Below, piece by piece: positions 1 to 7,266 of a stretch of 39,940 nucleotides of DNA. The notes under the pieces are model-generated. The model saw only the letters and a program-made list of their open reading frames with translations, was not told where the DNA came from and made no database searches. The stretch comes from JAAZLA01 sp964560975 (lineage in GTDB: Bacteria > Spirochaetota > Spirochaetia > Treponematales > Treponemataceae). The stretch covers positions 1-39,940 of the forward strand of contig CAZLNE010000005.1 of NCBI GenBank assembly GCA_964560975.1, in the 5' to 3' direction. Made by a program: the position numbers and the translations under genes. Every line of letters starts with the position of its first letter. Position 1 is the stretch's first letter.

Positions 1-1052
1 GCTTAGCAGAAGTTAGAAAAATAAGCAAAACACTCCAGCACTCAAGTATGCAGCTTAGAACCGAAAGTGTAAAAATTCTCTTTATTACTGTAAAGCGCAT
101 TATCCGGGATATATCAACAAAACTGAATAAACCTATTAATGCTGAATTTATCGGTGATGATCTGGAAATAGACCGTCTTCTCATAGAGTCATTAGAAGAG
201 CCGCTTATGCACCTTGTAAGAAATTCTCTTGATCACGGAATTGAAAGTGAGGCTGACCGTGCAGCAGCGGGTAAAAGTGCTCAGGGAACGGTGAAAATAT
301 CAGCTGAAAGAAGAGGAAACAATATAATTATCTCTGTCAGCGATGACGGCAAAGGGCTCGACAAAGAAAAGATAATTATGAAAGCAATTAATAAAGGCAT
401 CATTACCGAAGATGCCGTAAAAACAATGACTGATGCTGCAGTGTATAACCTCATTTTCCTGCCAGGTTTTTCAACTAAAGATAAAGCAGATTTAATGTCA
501 GGCCGGGGCGTAGGCATGGACATTATTAAACAGATGGTTCTTAAATCAAAGGGAAGGATTGAGACCTACAGCACACCTGGAAAGGGAACTACCTTTGATC
601 TTGTATTCCCTTTAAGTACAGCAATTATTGACGGTATGATTGTTAGAACCGGACCTAATATGTTTATTATTCCAATCGCAGTTATTATGGAATCCTTGAA
701 AATAAAGGATGAAAATATAAGCAGGGTTAGAAACGGAACTACAGTACTGGATCTTCGCGGTGAAATTATTCCTATGATAAGCCTTGCCTCGGTTTTTAAG
801 ATTAAAAATGCAGGTCCGGGTAACATGGCTACCATTGTAGAAAACTCAAATCGGGAAAAGTTTGCTGTTATATCAGATGAAATCTTATCAAAAAATGAGA
901 TTGTCATCAAAACCCTTGGCGCCAGATTCAGAGATATGCAGGGTATAAGTTCTGGTACTGTACTGTCTGGAGGAACCATAGGTTTAGTGCTTGATATTGA
1001 CCAATTCATCCTAATGGGCATTGACGAAATCAAGACAAGTATTCCACAATAA
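1..1052 (+). CDS. cheA: Chemotaxis histidine kinase CheA, C-terminal part (5' end cut by window)
   Basis: CheA autophosphorylates in response to receptor arrays and passes phosphate to CheY and CheB. The reading frame is open from base 3 to the window edge, so the start lies upstream; the ATG at 48 is internal. Counting from that Met, the sequence shows the end of the P3 dimerisation helices, then the P4 kinase domain: N box (HLVRNSLDHG, about 54-63), G1 box (DDGKGLD, 99-105), F-box region (FLPGFSTKD, 137-145) and G2 box (GRGVGMD, 152-158). From about residue 190 a P5 CheW-like domain follows. The P1 phospho-His domain and P2 are outside the window. It is the first visible gene of the che operon, 18 nt ahead of the MCP-like gene. 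The identification is very secure. Confidence 0.95.
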   Translation, partial: LAEVRKISKTLQHSSMQLRTESVKILFITVKRIIRDISTKLNKPINAEFIGDDLEIDRLLIESLEEPLMHLVRNSLDHGIESEADRAAAGKSAQGTVKISAERRGNNIIISVSDDGKGLDKEKIIMKAINKGIITEDAVKTMTDAAVYNLIFLPGFSTKDKADLMSGRGVGMDIIKQMVLKSKGRIETYSTPGKGTTFDLVFPLSTAIIDGMIVRTGPNMFIIPIAVIMESLKIKDENISRVRNGTTVLDLRGEIIPMISLASVFKIKNAGPGNMATIVENSNREKFAVISDEILSKNEIVIKTLGARFRDMQGISSGTVLSGGTIGLVLDIDQFILMGIDEIKTSIPQ

Positions 1053-1070
1053 GCATCCCAGGAGCACCTA

Positions 1071-2366
1071 ATGCAGAAAAGTTCAAAATATCAGGGACTA
1101 ATTCTCTCAGCAGCGAGCGCAATACTGTGCTTGGCTATTATAATGCTTCTAAAACTTCCTCTGCCGTTAACAGCAATACTTATTTGTGTACTTGTTGTTG
1201 CACCTCATGTTTATATCCTTATTTTTACTGCAAAAAAAACTCCTGATGATACTACACAAAAAACCGAAACTGATACAACATCTATTGAACTAAAAAAAAG
1301 CGTAGAACGCATTTCTTCTCTCGAAAATGAACTTGCACAATATAAAAACAGAGTCGAAACCTCTTGTGAAGATTTTTATCTCATGGCTCTTAGATCATAC
1401 CTCTTTAATCCTGTTTTATCCGAGTTATGCGATTCTATTTCGCATAATCTCAGCTCTACTACAGAACCCTTATCTGAGGAACTGCTGCAAATAAGAAATA
1501 ATATAACTTCTTTTTTAACTAATGTAAGAAAATATGAAGATGAGGTTAAGAATCATCGAATGCTTCAAAAATTTTCGGATGAAACCGATATGCTGCAGTC
1601 AGATATGTCCACGTTAGATACAAATGTTCGCGATGTGTTCAGTGCGATTGGATTAAAGGTAGGTCAATTAAAAGTTGTTAACGATAAAATTGGTGAAGTT
1701 GCCCGAAATATAACAGAAGTCTCAGATAAAATTCGTATACTGTCTTTTAATGCTTCTATAGAAGCTGCACGTGCAGGAAAAGCAGGAAGCGGTTTTAGAG
1801 TAATAGCTTCCGAAATTAAAAATCTTTCTGCAAGTACAGATTCTCATCTGGAACTTATTTGGAAAACACTCAAGCAAACCCAGGATATTTTTGAAAGTAT
1901 AAAGACCTGCATGAACCAAAATAGCGAATCTATTTACTCGGTATTATCATCAAGACAAGAAGGATTATCTTCTTTTATTACTGATATGCGCCGTTATTTT
2001 GACGATTTTGATCACCTCTATACCAGTGTTAACTCTATTATTTCATCCCTATCTACAAGTATGGACAGTATTTCACCTGTTGTTCAGCTTCATGAAATTA
2101 CAAGCCAGGAAATAGGGAATATGAAATTCGTTGTTGAAGATTTTACCGGCTCTGTTTGTGATACTTATACAACACAACCTTACAGCAATTCTTTGGACGC
2201 AGACAAGGTACTAACCGAAAATACTGCAAAGGAAATTGGTGCTATTGTAAGAAAACGGCTTACTACAGAAAGAGAACTTAAGGCTATGGAAAGAGGGCTT
2301 GCAAAAAGGGCTCCTCATGCAAAAATAGATCTGGGTATTAACACAAGTGCTATCGAGTTGTTTTAA
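1071..2366 (+). CDS. Methyl-accepting chemotaxis protein-like signalling protein without periplasmic domain
   Basis: This 431-residue protein has two adjacent hydrophobic segments (about residues 8-27 and 29-53) with almost no loop between them. A charged coiled coil follows (about 70-100), then a long helical region holding a divergent MCP hairpin tip at 221-250, with the hallmark ASIEAARAG and GFRVIASEI stretches. The usual QTNLLALNA part reads IRILSFNAS. There is no periplasmic ligand-binding domain and no NWETF-like CheR tether at the C-terminus. It is probably a receptor or array component that senses membrane or internal cues; ligand unknown. An AGGAG lies 6 nt before the ATG. It sits between cheA and cheY in the same operon, which supports a role in the same pathway. 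Confidence 0.8.
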   Translation: MQKSSKYQGLILSAASAILCLAIIMLLKLPLPLTAILICVLVVAPHVYILIFTAKKTPDDTTQKTETDTTSIELKKSVERISSLENELAQYKNRVETSCEDFYLMALRSYLFNPVLSELCDSISHNLSSTTEPLSEELLQIRNNITSFLTNVRKYEDEVKNHRMLQKFSDETDMLQSDMSTLDTNVRDVFSAIGLKVGQLKVVNDKIGEVARNITEVSDKIRILSFNASIEAARAGKAGSGFRVIASEIKNLSASTDSHLELIWKTLKQTQDIFESIKTCMNQNSESIYSVLSSRQEGLSSFITDMRRYFDDFDHLYTSVNSIISSLSTSMDSISPVVQLHEITSQEIGNMKFVVEDFTGSVCDTYTTQPYSNSLDADKVLTENTAKEIGAIVRKRLTTERELKAMERGLAKRAPHAKIDLGINTSAIELF

Positions 2367-2432
2367 GCCTGTTGCTTTCTTTTTCAAATAAACAGGCAGG
2401 CTAAAACCTGTTAAAAAATGCTAGGAGGATGT

Positions 2433-2795
2433 ATGAAAAAAATAATGATTGTGGATGATTCATCAACTATCCGCAACGTAATTAAAAATGCACTGGTAGC
2501 TGAATTTGAAGTTTGCGAAGCAGATGACGGGGTTAATGCACTTAACGCAATTCCCTCTGCAGGCGATATCGCCTTGTTTTTACTCGATGTGAACATGCCG
2601 AATATGGATGGGTTAACACTCCTTGAAAACATACGAAAATTGCCAAACCATGCTAAAACTCCGGTAGTGATGCTTACAACTGAAACAAAGGAAGAATTTA
2701 GAACACAGGCAAAAACCGCTGGAGCAAGCGGCTGGATTGTAAAGCCTTGTGAATCAGATAAACTGCTGGATGTTGTTAAACGTCTTGTAGGTTAA
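2433..2795 (+). CDS. cheY: Chemotaxis response regulator CheY
   Basis: A single receiver domain of 120 residues with no output domain. Visible residues are the acidic pair D8/D9, phospho-acceptor D52 (in LLDVNMPNMDG), the Thr of LTTET (82/83) and conserved K104 (IVKP). Phosphorylated by CheA, it would bind the flagellar motor switch. I start it at 2433 and not at the in-frame ATG at 2418, because an AGGAGG (2423-2428) lies just before 2433 and the protein then begins MKKIMIVDDS as CheY proteins do. The upstream intergenic region carries alternative short hairpins. CheW and CheR follow. Confidence 0.93.
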   Translation: MKKIMIVDDSSTIRNVIKNALVAEFEVCEADDGVNALNAIPSAGDIALFLLDVNMPNMDGLTLLENIRKLPNHAKTPVVMLTTETKEEFRTQAKTAGASGWIVKPCESDKLLDVVKRLVG

Positions 2796-2822
2796 TAAAT
2801 GAAATTATTATAGGAGGATTAC

Positions 2823-3323
2823 ATGGAATCAAATAGAAGAAAACTGGTCATAGGCGAAAGGTACCTAAGTTTTGAAGTTGACAAAGAGCATTACTGCATC
2901 GACATTCTTAAGGTTAAAGAACTTTTAGGTATGACAACAATAACACCGCTGCCCCGTACAGCCGACTATATTAAGGGAGTTATTAATTTACGCGGTCAAA
3001 TTATTCCAATAATTGATATAAGACTTAAATTCGGTCTAGATGAAATTGAATACACAAAACATACCGGTATAATAATCGTTGAGGTTAATTTTGCAGGTGA
3101 ACCAATGCTTATGGGAATTATTGTAGATACTATCCAAGAGGTTATAAGTATACCGGAAGAAAAAATTTCTCAAATACCATATATAAATGCTAGAATTAAG
3201 GCTGAATATATTAGAGGCATTGCAAATACAGATGACGGAATGAAAATTATTCTCGATGTCCTTAAAATTCTTAATTCTGATGAATTATCAACTGTTAAGG
3301 AAGTCGTCCAAAAGGACAAGTAA
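2823..3323 (+). CDS. cheW: Chemotaxis coupling protein CheW
   Basis: CheW links MCP receptors to CheA through an SH3-like double beta-barrel. The 166-residue protein has the family pattern: YLSFEVDKEHYCIDILKVKEL near the N-terminus, PLPRTADYIKGVINLRGQIIPIIDIR at about 40-65, and a late VVDTIQEVISIPEEKI segment. AGGAGG (2812-2817) lies 5 nt before the ATG. It follows cheY by 27 nt and precedes cheR by 69 nt, in the same operon as a CheA with a P5 domain, its direct partner. Confidence 0.94.
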   Translation: MESNRRKLVIGERYLSFEVDKEHYCIDILKVKELLGMTTITPLPRTADYIKGVINLRGQIIPIIDIRLKFGLDEIEYTKHTGIIIVEVNFAGEPMLMGIIVDTIQEVISIPEEKISQIPYINARIKAEYIRGIANTDDGMKIILDVLKILNSDELSTVKEVVQKDK

Positions 3324-3392
3324 ACAAGAGGTTGCAGTATCAGTTTTAAGGATGACGAAGAGTTTAATTGTTACTGCAGCTAAGGAATTTTC

Positions 3393-4172
3393 ATGTTCAT
3401 AATTAAAAAAAGCCGGATTAAAGAAATACGTGATCTTGTGTACAGAGAATTCGGTATTTATATTTCTGACAGCAAGATTGGAAGCGTAGAAGTAAAAATA
3501 AATAAACTCCTCATAAATGAAAAATACCAAAATGCAGATATTTTTTTTTCGGAGCTTGATTCTGGGAATCCTAAAGCAAAAGAATTATTAATAAAATACA
3601 TAACTACAAACCACACGTATTTTTTTAGAGAAGCAGAGCATTTTACTCATTTATTAGAAGATATTAAAAATAGTAATAAATCAAATGTAACTATTTGGTG
3701 CGCTGCTTCTTCTACCGGTGAAGAACCATATAGCATTGCAATGACACTGATCGATGACGGAATAAGGGATTTTAGAATTCTTGCGTCCGATCTGGATCTC
3801 AGTGTTTTAGAAGAATTTAATAATGGTATATATTCAGAAAACAGGTTTATAAAAACAAGTAAGTTTCAGAGGCTTAAATATTTTGATAAAGTAAAGGAAG
3901 ATCTTTATAAAATAAAAAGTGAACTGCGAAAACATATTTCTATAAAAAGATTAAACCTTATGGATAATCTTCAATTTGCAAAACCCTTTGACTATATTTT
4001 CTGCAGGAATGTATTTATTTATTTTGATGACTCTTCGAGACAGAAAACGCTGGAAATGCTTGCAAGAAGTTTAAAATCCGGAGGAAAACTTTATATAGGA
4101 CACACAGAAACATTATTCACTTTTCCGTCTTCATTGCGAAGAGAAGCTAATTCTGTGTATAAAAAAGTATAA
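3393..4172 (+). CDS. cheR: Chemotaxis protein methyltransferase CheR
   Basis: CheR methylates receptor glutamates using S-adenosylmethionine. In 259 residues it shows the helical N-terminal domain, the TTNHTYFFRE motif, the SAM-binding segment (WCAASSTGEEPYSIAM, GEEPYS being diagnostic) and the late FDYIFCRNVFIYFDD motif. AAGGA lies 6 nt before the ATG. With cheB immediately downstream it forms the adaptation pair of the operon. The MCP encoded nearby lacks a pentapeptide tether, so methylation there would not use docking. The length is typical of the family. Confidence 0.94.
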   Translation: MFIIKKSRIKEIRDLVYREFGIYISDSKIGSVEVKINKLLINEKYQNADIFFSELDSGNPKAKELLIKYITTNHTYFFREAEHFTHLLEDIKNSNKSNVTIWCAASSTGEEPYSIAMTLIDDGIRDFRILASDLDLSVLEEFNNGIYSENRFIKTSKFQRLKYFDKVKEDLYKIKSELRKHISIKRLNLMDNLQFAKPFDYIFCRNVFIYFDDSSRQKTLEMLARSLKSGGKLYIGHTETLFTFPSSLRREANSVYKKV

Positions 4173-4190
4173 TCAGTATGGAGAGTACTT

Positions 4191-5258
4191 ATGAGAAAAA
4201 TAAAGGTTTTAATTGTAGATGACTCAGCTATTGTACGCGACATTCTTTCCCGCCGGCTCTCACAACATCCTTCTATAGAAGTTGTTGGAACAGCACCGGA
4301 TCCGTATATTGCAAGAAATAAAATAGAAACACAAGAGATTGATGTCATTACGCTCGACATAGAAATGCCCCGTATGGATGGCCTTACCTTTTTAAAATAT
4401 CTTATGAAATATAAGCCGCTCCCGGTTATTATTGTTAGTTCGCTTGCAGAAGGGAAAAACCAAGCTGCATTGGAAGCCCTTGAGCGTGGTGCTGTCGATA
4501 TTGTCAGTAAATCGGGCGGTCCATACTCTGTAGAAGAAATTTCAGAAGAACTGGCAGAGAAAATTATTCAGGCTGCAAAAGTTTCAAAGTCACGTCTTGT
4601 TTCAGTTTCTGAGCGGCTTCAAATTCCAACACATACCAAAGAAAAAATAACACTAACAGGAACTGCACTTTCACAAATATCTACTACACATAAACTTCTT
4701 GTAGTTGGCGCCTCCACAGGAGGAACAATTGCAATGGAAGAAATTTTCACAAAATTTACTACCGATTTTCCTCCTACTTTAGCTGTTATACATATGCCGG
4801 AGCACTTTACTGCATCTTTTGCCAACAGACTCGACACTCTCTGCCAGGTGCACGTAAAAGAGGCAGTAGACGGGGAACTCATAATGCCCGCTACAGTCTA
4901 TATTGCGCCCGGTGGATACCATATGCAGGTTGCAGCCTCTGGTGCGAATAGAATTATTCGAATTAAAAACGGCCCCCGGCTTCACGGACAACGGCCTGCA
5001 GTCGACATTCTTTTTGATTCAGCAGCAGAAAAAATAGGGAAAAACTGTATTGCGGTTCTCATGACTGGGATGGGAAAAGATGGTGCTGCTGGACTTAAAA
5101 AAATAAAAGATGCAGGCGGATACACTATTGCACAGGATGAAGCATCTTGCATTGTTTTTGGAATGCCAAAAGAGGCTATAGCTTTGGATGGACACTGTGA
5201 AATTACTCCCCTCACAGATATTCCTAAGGCCATAACAAAACGGCTGGCATTAAAATAA
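4191..5258 (+). CDS. cheB: Protein-glutamate methylesterase/deamidase CheB
   Basis: CheB removes receptor methyl groups when its receiver domain is phosphorylated by CheA. The N-terminal receiver has D10/D11 and phospho-acceptor D56 (TLDIEMPRMDG). A linker of about 30-40 residues leads to the C-terminal esterase domain with its catalytic triad: S175 in GASTGGT, H201 in VIHMPEH and D297 in GMGKDGA. At 355 residues it is full length. A GGAG lies 7 nt before the ATG. It is the last gene of the che operon; its stop codon abuts the stop codon of the convergent rhomboid-like gene, leaving no room for an intergenic terminator. Confidence 0.95.
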   Translation: MRKIKVLIVDDSAIVRDILSRRLSQHPSIEVVGTAPDPYIARNKIETQEIDVITLDIEMPRMDGLTFLKYLMKYKPLPVIIVSSLAEGKNQAALEALERGAVDIVSKSGGPYSVEEISEELAEKIIQAAKVSKSRLVSVSERLQIPTHTKEKITLTGTALSQISTTHKLLVVGASTGGTIAMEEIFTKFTTDFPPTLAVIHMPEHFTASFANRLDTLCQVHVKEAVDGELIMPATVYIAPGGYHMQVAASGANRIIRIKNGPRLHGQRPAVDILFDSAAEKIGKNCIAVLMTGMGKDGAAGLKKIKDAGGYTIAQDEASCIVFGMPKEAIALDGHCEITPLTDIPKAITKRLALK

Positions 5259-5978
5259 TTACATCTTAATGGTCGTTACGTCTTCCCATTGAGTTCCCTT
5301 TTTGGACCGTGGTGTTTTCTGATTCACACTTTTAGCTTCCGGTTTATTTATTTTTTTAGCTGTTGATTTCGAGGTTGTTCTGCTTCTTGTGCTTTGCGGC
5401 ATCTTTACAGTAAAGGCGAAAGCACTCCCTGCTAAACCGCCTGCAAGATGTGAAAAATTGGAAAGAGAGGCTGTATCAACAGCACTGTAGATTTCTCTGC
5501 AAAGAAAAAGTATTGATGCACATAAAAAAGAAAGCGGAATAGATGTCCGATCTATAGAAGTAAAACACACAAGAAGTATCATCATAAAAGCAATACCTGT
5601 ACCGCCCATCAACAAAGAAGATGAGAACGAAGCATTCAATAAACCGGAGACAAGCGCTGTAATTGAAGAGAGCAATACAATAACAAAAGAGCCGAAGCGC
5701 TGTTCCAATTGCGGACCTAATAGAAGTATAAAAGCAAGATTCGAAGTAAAGACAGCCCAAGATGAATTTCCAAAAACATGCAGTAAAAATCGTATGTACT
5801 GGACCGGGTTTGTCCAGGCAAACGCATGTTCTGTTCCCTGTGCACTTGGGGCTGAAAAAAACAAAATAAGCTCAGGAAATAATTCCTTCGACAACAGAAA
5901 GATGATGAGCGAAATGAGAAAAAATAGTAACGATGCAGGAGCATCAAAAAAAAGCGGACTTTGTTTTTGTACTGCCAT
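5259..5978 (-). CDS. Rhomboid-like membrane protein, catalytic Ser replaced by Thr
   Basis: A 239-residue protein with about six hydrophobic segments and a basic C-terminal tail (from about 192) rich in Lys, Ser and Thr. It resembles rhomboid intramembrane serine proteases: the loop and helix ending GPQLEQRFG (88-96), the GxSG site written GGTG (125-128) and the HLAGGLAG helix (177-184). Aligned with E. coli GlpG, the catalytic His is kept (H177) and the oxyanion Asn is kept (N80), but the catalytic Ser is Thr127 (codon ACA, 5598-5600) and the upstream His is Val. It may be a pseudoprotease. Its ATG directly follows the xth stop codon (TAAATG), with GGAG inside xth, so the two are co-transcribed. 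Confidence 0.72.
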   Translation of the reverse strand: MAVQKQSPLFFDAPASLLFFLISLIIFLLSKELFPELILFFSAPSAQGTEHAFAWTNPVQYIRFLLHVFGNSSWAVFTSNLAFILLLGPQLEQRFGSFVIVLLSSITALVSGLLNASFSSSLLMGGTGIAFMMILLVCFTSIDRTSIPLSFLCASILFLCREIYSAVDTASLSNFSHLAGGLAGSAFAFTVKMPQSTRSRTTSKSTAKKINKPEAKSVNQKTPRSKKGTQWEDVTTIKM

Positions 5979-6767
5979 TTAAAACTCCACAGAAATTTTT
6001 ACAGGACAATGATCAGAGCCGGTTTTATCAGCCATAATAATAGAAGATTCAACAAGAGGAACGAAGCCTTCATTTACACACTGATAATCTATACGCCAAC
6101 CAATATTTTTTTCTCTTGCTTTAAACCGGTAAGACCACCACGTATACTGATGCGGTTCCGGATGGAACTTTCTAAACACATCACAATAACCGGAGCTTGT
6201 AAACACATCCATCCAGGCTCTCTCTTCCGGCAGATACCCGGGATTACCCTCATTTGTCTTAGGATTAGCAAGGTCGATGGGCTTATGAGCAATATTGTAG
6301 TCCCCGCAGAGAATAACGTTTTTACCTTTTGAAACAAAGCTATTACAAAAATCGAGCATTGCCGCACAATAATCAAGTTTATATCCCAGCCGGGCACCAG
6401 CTTCCTGACTATTTGGAAAATACGCACTAATAACAACCGTTGAGCCGAAAACAGCAGCTAGGGTTCTTCCTTCATCATCAAATTCGCTCACACCCATGAG
6501 TAATACATCATCAGGTTCAGTGCGGGTATATAAAGCGGTTCCTGAATAACCCGGTTTTTTTGCAGAGGACCAATAACTTTTATATGTGATCTCTTTACTG
6601 TCCAAAAATCCCTGAGGATTACGCAGCTCTTCTGATAATTGAGAAGGATTTGCCTTTGTCTCCTGAATACAAACTATATCTGCTCCAGAAGAAATGAGCC
6701 AGGGTAAAAAATCCTTTTTTTCAACAGCCCGTATACCATTAACATTCCACGAAATAATATGCTTCAT
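5979..6767 (-). CDS. xth: Exodeoxyribonuclease III / AP endonuclease
   Basis: This enzyme cuts DNA at abasic sites and removes 3'-blocking groups in base-excision repair. The 262-residue protein has the full exonuclease-endonuclease-phosphatase fold signature: SWNVNGIRA (6-14), QETK with metal-binding E36, the central GDYNIAH (catalytic Asp and Asn), WRIDYQ, and the C-terminal SDHCPVKI with the catalytic Asp-His pair. The start at 6767 gives the usual MKHIISWNVNG N-terminus; only a weak GAGG lies close before it. It heads a two-gene unit with the rhomboid-like gene and is divergent from clpS. Confidence 0.94.
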   Translation of the reverse strand: MKHIISWNVNGIRAVEKKDFLPWLISSGADIVCIQETKANPSQLSEELRNPQGFLDSKEITYKSYWSSAKKPGYSGTALYTRTEPDDVLLMGVSEFDDEGRTLAAVFGSTVVISAYFPNSQEAGARLGYKLDYCAAMLDFCNSFVSKGKNVILCGDYNIAHKPIDLANPKTNEGNPGYLPEERAWMDVFTSSGYCDVFRKFHPEPHQYTWWSYRFKAREKNIGWRIDYQCVNEGFVPLVESSIIMADKTGSDHCPVKISVEF

Positions 6768-6889
6768 AGCCTCGATTTTCGTCTATTTTCAAGAAAAATG
6801 CAACAAAAAGTCGTTTTCAAACATATAAATACCCTTTTTTATTGAATAATTTGTAAAATTTTCGTATTTTTTTAAATGCACAGTGGTTT

Positions 6890-6931
6890 CAATTTAGTTT
6901 AAATTGATATTCATTATTCGTGTGCTATAAT
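6890..6931 (+). promoter_or_regulatory. Promoter of clpS-clpA-aat with overlapping palindrome
   Basis: TTGATA (6904-6909), 16 nt, then TATAAT (6926-6931) preceded by TGC, i.e. an extended -10. This is a near-consensus sigma-70 promoter 23 nt upstream of the clpS ATG. A 17-bp palindrome, CAATTTA-GTT-TAAATTG (6890-6906), overlaps the first half of the -35, the usual place for a repressor operator. The promoter is directly visible; the operator role is inferred. Confidence 0.7.
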
Positions 6932-6954
6932 TTCATACGGGATGCAGGTAGCCA

Positions 6955-7266
6955 ATGAGCTGGAATCTTGAAGACTCCAAAGATCTATCTTTTTATACAG
7001 ACATAGATATTGAAGAACCTAAGAATTATAAAGTTGTATTTTTCAACGATGATTATACAACAAAGGAATTTGTTGTCGAAGTTCTTATCAGCAGATTCCA
7101 TAAAAGCGAAGCAGAGGCTATCTTGCTTATGGAAACTGTTCACCGGTCCAAATCTGCTGTGGTTGGCGTGTATGCGTATGACATTGCTGCAACCCGTGTT
7201 GCCCTAACTATTAATGATGCCCGCACACAGGGATACCCCCTGCGCTGTGAACTGGAGGCAGTGTGA
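6955..7266 (+). CDS. clpS: ATP-dependent Clp protease adaptor ClpS
   Basis: ClpS binds proteins with destabilising N-terminal residues (Leu, Phe, Tyr, Trp) and hands them to ClpA. The 103-residue protein matches the family: flexible N-terminal tail (1-24), the pocket motif NDDYTTKEFV (31-40), M59 and H63 (LMETVH), and the GVYAYDIAATR strand. N31, D32 and H63 correspond to alpha-amino-binding residues in E. coli ClpS. The gate position, Met40 in E. coli, is Lys37 here. It is followed by clpA with a 4-nt overlap (GTGA), so translation is coupled. Confidence 0.93.
   Translation: MSWNLEDSKDLSFYTDIDIEEPKNYKVVFFNDDYTTKEFVVEVLISRFHKSEAEAILLMETVHRSKSAVVGVYAYDIAATRVALTINDARTQGYPLRCELEAV

Noticed and set aside
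566..1033. 155-residue minus-strand open frame opposite cheA
   Set aside because: Antisense to the conserved CheA P5 domain; no recognisable motifs, no promoter.
3333..3378. TGCAGTA / TACTGCA inverted repeat between cheW and cheR as a terminator
   Set aside because: Seven-bp stem with a 32-nt loop and no T-run, inside an operon; probably chance.
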